Positions 45,910-54,037 of a stretch of DNA of 64,000 nt are shown piece after piece. The stretch comes from Azospirillum thermophilum (GTDB taxonomy: Bacteria > Pseudomonadota > Alphaproteobacteria > Azospirillales > Azospirillaceae): NCBI RefSeq assembly GCF_003130795.1, contig NZ_CP029354.1:372001-436000 (forward strand), written 5' to 3'. Made by a program: the position numbers and the translations under genes. Under the pieces are notes generated by a model. That model searched no databases. It saw only the letters and a program-made list of their open reading frames with translations, and was not told the DNA's origin. Positions within the stretch are counted from its first letter, which is position 1, and every line of letters starts with the position of its first letter.

Positions 45910-46502
45910 GTCAGAGACTTTCCAGGAAGCTTGCGTTGATTGAAGGGTGCGGACGGCCATTCGTCGATGACGACGGCGCCGGTCCGGGCATGGGGCGCGG
46001 GCGATGTCCGTATCTCGGGACACGCGTCCATCGGATCGATCGGATCGATCGGACGATCCGCCCGCGAGGAGACTTCACGGAACTCCGCCTGTTGCCGACA
46101 AAATCCATGGCCCGCGGCTGCAATGGCAGGTTTCAGGCTGCCCCCGCCCGACACGTATCGCGCCGAATCATGCATGTGCTCGGAACGACTCTCATGTGTA
46201 TACAAGAGGCAGAGGAAAGGCGCAACACGCAAGTCATGCGTATGCATGAAGGGCTCGCAAGAATAAGCGAGCCCATGACTGTATGGCTTGCCGATTATTT
46301 GCTGCTTCCACCCGGAGGATCCTGCAAGCTGTCTTGAGGATCAACGTGATTCACTCTCAGGGAGAGACTGCGCGACCTGCGCCCGAAGCCACTCCGGTCA
46401 CCGGCGTCCCGTCCGCCCTGGGGCTTCGTGCATCCGGTGAGGACCGCAGGACGCTCCATGCCTTCCGTGGCAGGCGGACATGCGATCCATCCCGTGACCG
46501 GC
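45910..46502. promoter_or_regulatory. Intergenic region upstream of the HutP-like gene
   Basis: This 593-bp gap lies between the HutP-like gene and the Cache chemoreceptor gene and has no convincing gene. It holds a short GATC-rich tandem repeat at 46032-46057 and an 8-bp palindrome TGTATACA at 46197-46204 of the kind bound by FCD-type GntR proteins. The latter is about 290 bp before the HutP-like start and could serve the GntR protein encoded after it. Confidence 0.4.
46032..46057. repeat. Short GATC-rich tandem repeat
   Basis: The 9-base unit CGGATCGAT occurs twice in a row, followed by a degenerate third copy CGGACGAT. Each unit contains a GATC. It is too short to be more than a local duplication or a protein-binding cluster. 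Confidence 0.5.
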
Positions 46503-48179
46503 CTATGACCGGCGGACGGACGCCAGGAAGCGGTCGACCTCGCCTTGCAGACGCTCGGACTGTTGGGACAGGGTGCGCGCAGAGGCAAGGACCGAGTTGG
46601 CCGCCCCGCCGACCTCCGCCGACGACTGGGTGACGCCGGAGATGTTGGCCGACACCTCGCTCGTTCCCTGGGCGGCCTGGCTGACGTTCCGGGCGATCTC
46701 GTGGGTGGCAGCGGCCTGCTCCTCGACCGCCGACGCGATGGTCGAAGCGATCCCGTTCAGTTCGGCGATGGTGCCCCCGATGCTGCGGATGGCAACCACG
46801 ACCTCCTTCGAGATGCCCTGCACGGCGGCGATCTGCTGGGCAATATCGCCACTGGCCTGGGATGCCTGACGGGCAAGCGCCTTGACCTCGTGCGCGACCA
46901 CGGCGAACCCCTTGCCATGCTCCCCGGCGCGGGCCGCCTCGATGGTGGCGTTCAAAGCCAGCAGATCCGTCTGCGAAGCAATGGACTGGATGAGGCCGAT
47001 GATCTCGCCGATCTTCTGCGCAGCGACCGACAGCCCTTCGACGGTCGTGTTGGTGCGGCGGGTCTCCTCGACCGCCTTGACGGCGATCTGCGCCGACCGG
47101 GTGACCTGCTGGCTGATCTCGCCGATGGAAGCGGTCAGCTCCTCGGACGCCGCGGCGACCGTCTGCACGTTCGTCGTCGCCTGCGTCGCCGCTGCCGCCA
47201 CCACCGTGGCCTGCTCGTTCGCCCGATCGGAAGTGGTCGACATCGTCTGCGCGGTCTCCTGCATTTCCGACGCGGCGACCGTCAGGGTGCGGGAGATCGC
47301 TCCGACGCTGGCCTCGAAATCCCGGGCAACGCGCTCCATGGCCGCCCGCTGCTCCTCCTCGGCCTGCTGCTTGCTCCGCTCCTGCTCCTCGCGCAGCCGA
47401 TCCGCCTCCTGCGCGCTCTTCTTGAGCACGTCGACCGCACGGGCGATGCGCCCGATCTCGTTGCGACAGTCGGTGAAGGGAACCGGCACCGTCCGATCGC
47501 CGTGGGCCAGGCTGTCCAGCGTCCCGCACAGGGCGTGCAGCGGCCGGGTGATCCCGCGCCCGAGCAGGGCAGCCCCCCCACCGGTCAGCAGAAGCACCAC
47601 CAGCCCGGTGGTGCCGAGGTCGATGGCCTGCCTGCGGACTGCGGCATCCACGTCGTCCACATAGACGCCCGCCTGGATCGCCCACTGCCACGCCGCATAA
47701 CCGCCGACGAAGGCCAGCTTGGGCACGGCCTCGGTGCCTCCGGTGCGCGGAACGGCGTATTCGGTGAAGCCACTGCCGTTCTTGGCGATCTCGACGATGT
47801 CGAAGACCAGGCGCCGGCCGCTCGGATCCTTGTAATCCAGGCGGTTCACACCCTCGTTCTTCGGATTGCTGTGGACGAGGGTCACGCCGTCGAATTGATA
47901 GACGGCATAATAGTCCCCGTCACCCCATCGCATCGAGCGCAGCGCGCGCTTGGCCGCATCCTGCGCCTGTTCCCGCGTCAGGCGTCCGGCCTTCACCTCC
48001 TCCTCGTAGGCCCCGACCAGTTTCAGAACGCTGCCGACCATGTCACGCAACTTTTCCTGGCGTTCCGTCAGGATGGTCTGCCTGAGGCTCATGATTTGAT
48101 TGACCGAGATGCCGCAGAAGGCGACCGTCGAAATCCCGATAATCAGTGCAAGACGCCAAAACACCGACAGATTTTTCAT
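46503..48179 (-). CDS. Methyl-accepting chemotaxis protein with periplasmic Cache domain
   Basis: From the ATG at 48179 (48206 is an alternative) this is a 558-residue protein. A membrane helix (FWRLALIIGISTVAFCGISV) is followed by a single Cache domain at about residues 35-180 (WGDGDYYAVYQFDGVTLVHSNPKNEGVNRLDYKDPSG, WQWAIQAGVYVDDVDAAV), a second helix, HAMP and an MCP domain with the tip IIGLIQSIASQTDLLALNATIEAARAGEHGKGFAVVAHEVKALA. Single Cache domains usually sense small organic acids or similar molecules. Its place 135 bp after the biotin/malonate genes makes malonate or a related acid a reasonable guess only. Confidence 0.9.
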   Translation of the reverse strand: MKNLSVFWRLALIIGISTVAFCGISVNQIMSLRQTILTERQEKLRDMVGSVLKLVGAYEEEVKAGRLTREQAQDAAKRALRSMRWGDGDYYAVYQFDGVTLVHSNPKNEGVNRLDYKDPSGRRLVFDIVEIAKNGSGFTEYAVPRTGGTEAVPKLAFVGGYAAWQWAIQAGVYVDDVDAAVRRQAIDLGTTGLVVLLLTGGGAALLGRGITRPLHALCGTLDSLAHGDRTVPVPFTDCRNEIGRIARAVDVLKKSAQEADRLREEQERSKQQAEEEQRAAMERVARDFEASVGAISRTLTVAASEMQETAQTMSTTSDRANEQATVVAAAATQATTNVQTVAAASEELTASIGEISQQVTRSAQIAVKAVEETRRTNTTVEGLSVAAQKIGEIIGLIQSIASQTDLLALNATIEAARAGEHGKGFAVVAHEVKALARQASQASGDIAQQIAAVQGISKEVVVAIRSIGGTIAELNGIASTIASAVEEQAAATHEIARNVSQAAQGTSEVSANISGVTQSSAEVGGAANSVLASARTLSQQSERLQGEVDRFLASVRRS

Positions 48180-48313
48180 TTCGGATCGTCCAGAAAAGAT
48201 GGTCATGCCATCGCGTGGCGATGACGGAGGCCCTACAACCTTAGGGGAGGAGAGTTAAAGAAAGATGTGAATCTCCGCCCTCCATCGATCTGGACCGTCA
48301 ATCCGTGCATCAC

Positions 48314-48889
48314 TCAACGACGGTCGAGCGTCATGAAGATCTCGATGCGTCGGCATATAATGGCTGCGAGGACGGCCTTGACGACATCTCCGGGCACAAA
48401 CAGGAGCGTTCCGAAAAATGCTTTCCCCCAATCAAGGCCCGTGACCAGCGAGAGCCAGGCAACACCGCATGCATGAATGACGATTACTCCGCCAAACAAA
48501 CATGCACCGATGTAGCACGCTATGCGGGCAACAGAACTTCCGATGCGTTCCCCATGGCGAGCCAGGATGCCGACCACCATGGCGGCGGGCATCCAGCCGA
48601 GGAGATACCCGGCGGTCGGCCCGACGAGTATGCCGAAGCCGCCGCGGCCACCGGCGAGAACCGGCAAGCCGATGGCGACGAGGGCGACGAACACCAGCAT
48701 GGCGGTCGCCCCACGGCGCGGGCCGAGAAGGAGGCCGGCCAGCATGACGCCGAGCGTCTGCAGGGTTATCGGAACCGGCAGGATGCCGAGCGGAATCGGC
48801 GGCGCGGCGCCGAGCGCTACGACCAGTCCGGCGCCAAGCGCGGTCAGGGTCAGATCACGGAATCCGAGGGACGGTGCCACGCTGTTCAT
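48314..48889 (-). CDS. bioY: Biotin transporter substrate-binding component BioY
   Basis: This 191-residue membrane protein has the BioY pattern: LGAAPPIPLGILPVPITLQTLGVMLAGLLLGPRRGA, GGRGGFGILVGPTAGYLLGW and FVPGDVVKAVLAA. It binds biotin and works with the energy module BioMN encoded just upstream. Its ATG overlaps the bioN stop. The three genes follow the malonate operon, whose enzyme needs biotin on MadF. Confidence 0.93.
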   Translation of the reverse strand: MNSVAPSLGFRDLTLTALGAGLVVALGAAPPIPLGILPVPITLQTLGVMLAGLLLGPRRGATAMLVFVALVAIGLPVLAGGRGGFGILVGPTAGYLLGWMPAAMVVGILARHGERIGSSVARIACYIGACLFGGVIVIHACGVAWLSLVTGLDWGKAFFGTLLFVPGDVVKAVLAAIICRRIEIFMTLDRR

Positions 48890-49545
48890 GAGGCGGCTCG
48901 CGATGAGAGGGAGGAGGCAGCGATGGGCCGGCTTCCACCGTGATGGCCGATGGATGCCGGGGGGCCGGCGCGCAGGTCGACGGCCTGGGCGATCTCCTCG
49001 GCGCGCAACAGGATGCGCAGCCCGAGAGGAACCACCAGCGCGAGCACCGAGCGGTCGAGGCCGCGCAGGGCCTGGGCCTCGCGGATTTCCGCGATCTCTT
49101 GGGCCATCACCGGAACGAAGCGGATCGCGAGCATCAAGGTGAAGGCGCAGCGCTCGGCATCGAGGAGGCCGAGGCGGTCCAGCGGGCGCAGCAGCGTGAC
49201 CACCGCCCCGGTGAGTTCGGCCCAGCCCCATGACGTCGTGACGATCTGGGCGGCGCAGACCAGCGCCGAGAAGCGCAGGAAGAGCCGCAGGCCATTCATC
49301 CCGCCACCCGTCGCCACGTCGAAAAGCGCGGTGATCGCGACGACGAGCAGGGCCATCCTGATGTCGCGGAGGGCCGTCCGGAACGAGCCGTGGGCAATGG
49401 CGAGCCCCACCGCGCAGGCGACGGCGGCGGGCGCAAGAAGATCGATCCGATCGACCTGCGTCAGCATCGCTCCGAGGACGGCAAGGGCGCAGAGCGCGGC
49501 AAGAGCACCGGACCGCCCGCGGGGGGCACCATGCGAGGTGGTCAT
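48886..49545 (-). CDS. bioN: Energy-coupling factor transmembrane protein BioN (EcfT)
   Basis: This 219-residue membrane protein of the CbiQ/EcfT family shows the coupling motif EIREAQALRG near residue 133 and a second, degenerate one near ILLRAEEIAQAVDLRAG. These short helices insert into the ATPase. It links BioM to BioY for biotin uptake. Both its start and its stop overlap neighbouring genes by 4 bp (49542-49545 and 48886-48889), so the three are translated together. Confidence 0.92.
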   Translation of the reverse strand: MTTSHGAPRGRSGALAALCALAVLGAMLTQVDRIDLLAPAAVACAVGLAIAHGSFRTALRDIRMALLVVAITALFDVATGGGMNGLRLFLRFSALVCAAQIVTTSWGWAELTGAVVTLLRPLDRLGLLDAERCAFTLMLAIRFVPVMAQEIAEIREAQALRGLDRSVLALVVPLGLRILLRAEEIAQAVDLRAGPPASIGHHGGSRPIAASSLSSRAAS

Positions 49546-50417
49546 CCGCAGCTCCGCCGATAGAAGCCGGTCGCATCCTCCGGGCTGCCGTCGAAGGCGA
49601 TACGCCCGTCGCCGACCACGAGGACGCGGTCGAACCCGGCGACGAGATCGAGGTCATGGCTGACGACGACCGCCTGCTGCGGCAGGTCGGCGAGCAGGTC
49701 GCGGAAGCGGTTGCGATTGGCGAGGTCGAGCTGCGAGGTCGGCTCGTCGAAGAGCAGGGTACGGGGGTTGCGCGCCAGGACACCGGCCAGCACGACCAGT
49801 TGACGCTCGCCGCCCGAGAGTTCGTGGATGCGCCGGTCGGCGAGACCGGCGATGCCGAGCCGCTCCAGCGACCGCGCGATGGCCGCGTCGACCTCCCCCG
49901 CGTGGCCGCCCAGGCCGAAGGCGAGATCATCGCGGACGACCGGGTAGACGATCTGGTTGTCGGCGTTCTGGAACAGCAGCCCGGTGCGCGCCCGGACGGC
50001 CGCGGCATCGGCACAGGGCTCAAGCCCGTCGACGCGCACGCTGCCGGACGACGGCGGGAGCAGGCCCACCATCAGTTTCAGCAGGCTCGACTTGCCGCAG
50101 CCGTTGAGGCCGAGCACGCCGATGCGGCGCTCCTCCAGGACCAGATCGATACCGGCAAGAATGCTGCGGCCGCCGCGCTCCAGCCCGACGTCCGAGAAGA
50201 CGATCGTCTGGGCAACGGGATCAGGCTCGGGAGCGTGATCGACGGTGACCGGGGCGGTCGTCAGCGGGGATGCCGGGTAGAATGCCACATGGCGGATCGA
50301 TCCCCGGCTCAGGAGGAGCGACTTGTGTCCTCCGGCCAGGGCGACGTCGTCCGGTCCCTGTCCAAGGGCGTTGGCCAGACGGCGCAGCGTGTCCGGCAAC
50401 CGACGCATCAGGCTCAT
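49542..50417 (-). CDS. bioM: Biotin transport ATPase BioM with N-terminal extension
   Basis: The ABC domain has Walker A GLNGCGKSS at residues 103-111, Q-loop FQNADNQ, signature LSGGERQLV and Walker B TLLFDEPTSQLD. It energises BioN-BioY. About 70 residues precede the ABC domain (including LRRLANALGQGPDDVALAGGHKSLLLSRGSIRHVAFYP), which BioM proteins usually lack; I found no in-frame start inside this stretch. The ATG at 50417 follows GAGAGGA. The extension has no recognised domain. A terminator-like hairpin separates this gene from madM. Confidence 0.88.
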   Translation of the reverse strand: MSLMRRLPDTLRRLANALGQGPDDVALAGGHKSLLLSRGSIRHVAFYPASPLTTAPVTVDHAPEPDPVAQTIVFSDVGLERGGRSILAGIDLVLEERRIGVLGLNGCGKSSLLKLMVGLLPPSSGSVRVDGLEPCADAAAVRARTGLLFQNADNQIVYPVVRDDLAFGLGGHAGEVDAAIARSLERLGIAGLADRRIHELSGGERQLVVLAGVLARNPRTLLFDEPTSQLDLANRNRFRDLLADLPQQAVVVSHDLDLVAGFDRVLVVGDGRIAFDGSPEDATGFYRRSCG

Positions 50418-50485
50418 GGCGACAGTCCTCTCGGTCGAGCGGTACGGACGGCACCCGTCGCGGATCGACACCGCTTCACGTCTTG

Positions 50486-50529
50486 GAAAACCGCCATGGA
50501 AGGGGGCGGGCGGCCCCCTCCGATGGCGG
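50486..50529 (-). terminator. Hairpin with T run between madM and bioM
   Basis: On the minus strand, arms CGCCATCGGAGGGGGC and GCCCCCTTCCATGGCG (plus-strand span about 50491-50528) form a long stem with few mismatches, followed by TTTT (50487-50490). It lies just after the madM stop and could end the malonate operon or allow partial read-through into bioMNY. Confidence 0.65.
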
Positions 50530-50539
50530 AGCGACGACC

Positions 50540-51307
50540 TCAGCCGAAGATCGCCTTCATGATGATGAAGCCGATCGACGGACAGACGAGGCAGCCGAAA
50601 CCGGTATAGAAGGTCGCGGTCAGAGCGCCGTACGGCACCAGGCGCGCGTCGGTCGCGGCGAGGCCGGCGGCGGTGCCGCTGGTGGTTCCCATGAGGCCGC
50701 CATAGACCATGGCCGCGGCCGGGTTGGTGAGGCCGAAGGGCTTGGCGAGGAACGGCGTCATGATCATCACCGCGATCGACTTGACGACGCCGGCGGCGAC
50801 GGAAAGGGCGATCACGGTCGACGAGGCGCCGATCGCCGTGCCGGTCACCGGACCGACGATGAAGGTCACGGCGCCAGCCCCGATGGTGGTCAGCGAGGCC
50901 GTGTCACGGTATCCGAAGGCATAGGCGACGGCGACCCCGACCACGAAGGCGAGCGCGGTGCCGATGACCAGCGACAGGACGCCGGCGAGGCCGGCCTTCT
51001 TCAACTCCTCGAGCTTCACGCCGTAGGCGGTCGAGACGATGCAGAAGTCGCGCAGCATGGCGCCGCCCATCAGAGCGAAACCGGCGAACATGGGGATGTC
51101 GGCGATTCCCTTCTTGCCACCGGTGGTGGCGCCGCCGATATAGGCGAGGGCGAGGCCGATGATGATCGCCACGGCCGACCCGTGGATGCGGCCCTTGGTG
51201 ATGTTCTTGGAAAAGGCGTAGCAGAGCCAGGTCAGGACGCCGACGACGACGAAGGCGAAGATCAGCGGGCGATCGCCGATCAGGGATGTGAGGAACGCAC
51301 TGTTCAT
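50540..51307 (-). CDS. madM: Malonate transporter subunit MadM
   Basis: This 255-residue, highly hydrophobic protein begins MNSAFLTSLIGDRPLIFAFVVVGVLTWLCYAFSKNITKGRIHGSAVAIIIGLALAYIGG and has several Gly/Thr-rich membrane segments (VGPVTGTAIGASSTV, YGGLMGTTSGTAAGL). It matches the larger half of the two-component sodium:malonate symporter MadLM. The madL gene lies immediately upstream, 31 bp away. Together they import the substrate of the decarboxylase encoded in the same operon. Confidence 0.9.
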   Translation of the reverse strand: MNSAFLTSLIGDRPLIFAFVVVGVLTWLCYAFSKNITKGRIHGSAVAIIIGLALAYIGGATTGGKKGIADIPMFAGFALMGGAMLRDFCIVSTAYGVKLEELKKAGLAGVLSLVIGTALAFVVGVAVAYAFGYRDTASLTTIGAGAVTFIVGPVTGTAIGASSTVIALSVAAGVVKSIAVMIMTPFLAKPFGLTNPAAAMVYGGLMGTTSGTAAGLAATDARLVPYGALTATFYTGFGCLVCPSIGFIIMKAIFG

Positions 51308-51338
51308 GGCGGTATCTCCCCGTTTTGGCTTATTTGGA

Positions 51339-51722
51339 CTAGGCTTCGTCGCCGAAGGTCGACGTTGCCGCCCCGGCCATCGCCGCAAGCGGACGGATCA
51401 GGGCGAAGCAGACGACAACGGAGAGAATGCCGGCGATGATGGCGATCCAGCCGCCCGACAGGGCAGCCGCAACGTTCTGGGTCGCCGCCATGGCGATGAC
51501 GACGGGAATGTACATGGCGTTCCAGAACATGATGCCGTCTTCAGACGCCTTGGGCAGCCAGCCCTTCTTCTTCAGAACCGGCGTCAGGAAGACGAGCAGC
51601 AGCATCGAGAATCCGACGCCGCCGATGTCTCCGGGAATTCCGAGCATAATGCCGAGGGTCAGGCCGATCGATGTTCCGACGAACATGCACAGGCCTAGAA
51701 CCATCACACCATAGATGATCAT
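51339..51722 (-). CDS. madL: Malonate transporter subunit MadL
   Basis: This 127-residue membrane protein (MIIYGVMVLGLCMFVGTSIGLTLGIMLGIPGDIGGVGFSMLLLVFL) is the small half of the MadLM sodium:malonate symporter, with about four helices. The ATG at 51722 follows GAGGAGAGCGCCAC. It is separated from madF by 183 bp holding a perfect 13-bp hairpin, the only large gap inside the otherwise compact mad operon. Gene order madF-madL-madM is that of Malonomonas rubra. Confidence 0.9.
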   Translation of the reverse strand: MIIYGVMVLGLCMFVGTSIGLTLGIMLGIPGDIGGVGFSMLLLVFLTPVLKKKGWLPKASEDGIMFWNAMYIPVVIAMAATQNVAAALSGGWIAIIAGILSVVVCFALIRPLAAMAGAATSTFGDEA

Positions 51723-51861
51723 GTGGCGCTCTCCTCGAAGAGAATGCCGGCACGGACGCCCCGAGGCGACCGTCGACATTCATAAGATGGCCTTAGTTGC
51801 GTGCACCTACTTCGACTTACCCGATCGCCAATTTTGTCAGAAATGTTCGTCGGAAGTCGAA

Positions 51862-51893
51862 CTCCCGAGAATTGACATTTCAATTCTCGGGAG
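51862..51893 (-). promoter_or_regulatory. Perfect 13-bp hairpin between madF and madL
   Basis: CTCCCGAGAATTG (51862-51874) and CAATTCTCGGGAG (51881-51893) pair perfectly around ACATTT. It begins 12 bp after the madF stop. No T run follows in the direction of transcription, so it is more likely an attenuator, RNA processing or stability element than a simple terminator. Confidence 0.6.
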
Positions 51894-51905
51894 CGTTGTT
51901 CTGGT

Positions 51906-52115
51906 TTACTCGACAACCATGATGAGAGCGCCCGGCTTCACGCGATCGCCGACGGCGACGGCGATCGACTTGACGGTGCCGTCCACCGGGCAGACGAGCG
52001 GGTTCTTCATCTTCATCGCCTCGAGCACCGCAACCTCGGTGCCCTTGGTCACGGTGTCGCCGACCGCAACCTTCAGCGATTCGATCTTGGACGGCATCTT
52101 GGACTTGAGTTCCAT
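51906..52115 (-). CDS. madF: Biotin carrier protein of malonate decarboxylase (MadF)
   Basis: This 69-residue biotinyl domain has the biotinylation motif EAMKM with Lys35 as the attachment site, followed by the paired Gly turn CPVDGTVKSIAVAVGDRVKPG. It carries CO2 from the MadC/MadD carboxyltransferase to the membrane decarboxylase MadB. Its presence shows that this is the biotin-dependent type of malonate decarboxylase. The ATG at 52115 follows an AAGGAGTAGACG ribosome site. Confidence 0.93.
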   Translation of the reverse strand: MELKSKMPSKIESLKVAVGDTVTKGTEVAVLEAMKMKNPLVCPVDGTVKSIAVAVGDRVKPGALIMVVE

Positions 52116-52152
52116 AACGTCTACTCCTTGATAAGGGCCAGAGGCCCGAAGT

Positions 52153-52923
52153 TCATGGCACCGGGAAGAGGGGTGGCAACGTGTCGATCTCATCGAGCAC
52201 CCGGTACCTGTCGACGAGGCGAACGCCGTCGATGCCGCGACCAGCGACCGCGGTGACGTCCGACACGAGTTCTGTGAGCTTGACCCCGAGACCGCCGGGC
52301 GTGGCGACCTCGACGTCGTACTTCCGGTTGTACCGCGTCGCGAATCCGGCGAGCGCAGCATGGAAGGAGCGCAGTCCGGCGGACGAGCGGGCGACGACGA
52401 CCGCGTCGACGTCGGAGCGCGGCTCCATGTAGGGCAGGCCGGTGAGGGCCTGCAGGGCCGCCGATCCGAAAAGACCGACGGCAATTCCGTGGTCCCGGCC
52501 GAGAGCGGCGAGCGCAAGCAGCTCGTCCGCCGCCGGGAAGGCGCCGGGGGCGATGCGGTCCATGACCTCCCACGGCGAGTGGACCCCGCAGATCCCGGCA
52601 CAGGGCAGCGCGACGGCGGAGCGTACCCGGACCCCGTCCTCGCGCAGCGGGAAGGACACCCCGATCCACATCCAGCCTTCCGGCACCGGGGCCTTGGGGG
52701 CGCAGACGATTCCGGGGATCCTCCCGGCGAGGAAGATCCGGCGGATGCGATCCACCACGTCGGGCCGGCGGTGCATCGGCAGGAGGCCGTCACCGAGGGA
52801 ACCGGCGACGAGGTCCCGGTGGGCCGGATCGATGTCGACCATGACATGCCGTCTCGACACCGGCCGGTCCGCCGGGCTCGCCGCCGTGGGCACGATGCAG
52901 TCCTGGGATCGGCGGGCGTTCAT
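52153..52923 (-). CDS. mdcG: Phosphoribosyl-dephospho-CoA transferase (malonate decarboxylase holo-ACP synthase, MdcG type)
   Basis: This 256-residue nucleotidyltransferase-like protein has SRRHVMVDIDPA near the N-terminus and GLFGSAALQALTGLPYMEPRSDVDAVV, with the GS and DVD metal-binding residues of MdcG. It transfers the triphosphoribosyl-dephospho-CoA prosthetic group to the acyl carrier subunit (MadE Ser30). In Malonomonas the gene in this position, between madH and madF, is madK. Its start overlaps the madH stop by 4 bp. The VIVTATG-like N-terminal 25 residues are probably disordered. Confidence 0.85.
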   Translation of the reverse strand: MNARRSQDCIVPTAASPADRPVSRRHVMVDIDPAHRDLVAGSLGDGLLPMHRRPDVVDRIRRIFLAGRIPGIVCAPKAPVPEGWMWIGVSFPLREDGVRVRSAVALPCAGICGVHSPWEVMDRIAPGAFPAADELLALAALGRDHGIAVGLFGSAALQALTGLPYMEPRSDVDAVVVARSSAGLRSFHAALAGFATRYNRKYDVEVATPGGLGVKLTELVSDVTAVAGRGIDGVRLVDRYRVLDEIDTLPPLFPVP

Positions 52924-54008
52924 CGCGTCTTCACCCAGGTCGGATCGGTTTTCGACGTCGCCTGGACCTCGGCCTGGGCCCGGACGAGATCGTCGAAGGC
53001 GCGGGTCGCGACCGGCCCGCGGATTTCGAAGGGTTCGGTCCGATCGCCGATGCCGGGGACGAGATGGAGAACGGTCGCCGGGGCGGATGTCTCCAATGCG
53101 GGGTCCACCTTCACCACGCGCCCCTTGATGCGCAGGATGGTGCGGGCGGCCCGCTCGATCGTCTCACGGCTGGCCAGCGTCGTGACGCGCACGACGACCT
53201 CGTATTCCGGATGGGTGCGCCGGCGGCGATAGCTGATGATCCGCCCCGTCGGCGAGCAGGCGTGGCCCGTTTCCGAGATCGGGAAGCTGTCGCCCATCGG
53301 CAGCCCGCCGACCACCATTTCCGCCCATCCCTCGCCGACCGGCGACGGCGCGAGCGAGAGATCGTCGCGCAGGGGATGACCGTCGAGAGTCAGCCAGCCG
53401 AACTCCTGGCAGCCGTAGAGGTCATGGACCGGCCAGCCGAACCGTTCCACCCGGGTCAGCAGGTCGAGGTCCAGCGGCGAGCCCGCCACGACGATGCGGC
53501 AGCGCTCGGGAAAATCACCGGCGAGGCCGAGGGACTCGGCTTCGCCGATGCTTGCGCGGATGAAGGAGGACTCGCCCAGCACGATGTCCGGGCGATTGCG
53601 GCAGAAGGCGGTGATGAAGGCCCCGCGGCTCGACCGGTCGAGGAAGGACCAGTCGATGCCGCAGCGCTCCAGCGCCGTGCGGGAGAACACGTTGACCAGC
53701 GGCGGATAGGTGACGAGCATCCGGTCGCCCGGCTTCGCCCCGATCGCCTCCATCACCCGGCGGGTCGCGTCGCAGCGGGCCTCGATCTCGGTGTGGGCGA
53801 CACCGACGATGTTCTGGAACGCGGACGAGCCGGTCGTGAAGGTGAGATAGGCAAGGTTGAAGGGGGTGTGCACCTCTTCGATGACATGCGCAGCCGTCGG
53901 GCCGGCGATCCCCTTGTCCGCCAGCGTGCGGCGCGGCATCTCGGCCAGGGTCGGCACGGTCGAGAAGGCGTCGGCGACCGCCGCGTATCTCTCAAAGGCT
54001 TCGGACAT
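52920..54008 (-). CDS. madH: Malonate decarboxylase ACP:acetate ligase (MadH)
   Basis: This 362-residue protein resembles the large N-terminal part of adenylating enzymes: TPFNLAYLTFTTGSSAFQNIVGVAHTEIE (a variant of the Thr/Ser-rich AMP loop), DLYGCQEFGWLTLDG and SETGHACSPTGRIISY. It is shorter than usual ANL ligases. MadH activates the enzyme by loading acetate on the ACP thiol at the expense of ATP. The order madD-madH-(mdcG)-madF is conserved with Malonomonas rubra. It overlaps the mdcG-type gene by 4 bp and follows madD by 29 bp. Confidence 0.82.
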   Translation of the reverse strand: MSEAFERYAAVADAFSTVPTLAEMPRRTLADKGIAGPTAAHVIEEVHTPFNLAYLTFTTGSSAFQNIVGVAHTEIEARCDATRRVMEAIGAKPGDRMLVTYPPLVNVFSRTALERCGIDWSFLDRSSRGAFITAFCRNRPDIVLGESSFIRASIGEAESLGLAGDFPERCRIVVAGSPLDLDLLTRVERFGWPVHDLYGCQEFGWLTLDGHPLRDDLSLAPSPVGEGWAEMVVGGLPMGDSFPISETGHACSPTGRIISYRRRRTHPEYEVVVRVTTLASRETIERAARTILRIKGRVVKVDPALETSAPATVLHLVPGIGDRTEPFEIRGPVATRAFDDLVRAQAEVQATSKTDPTWVKTR

Positions 54009-54037
54009 GGCACACCCCCTTTCCTTTCCGCCCCGCT

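Noticed and set aside
46032..46057. GATC-rich repeat as a replication-origin or methylation-control cluster
   Set aside because: Only three short units; no DnaA boxes or other origin features nearby.
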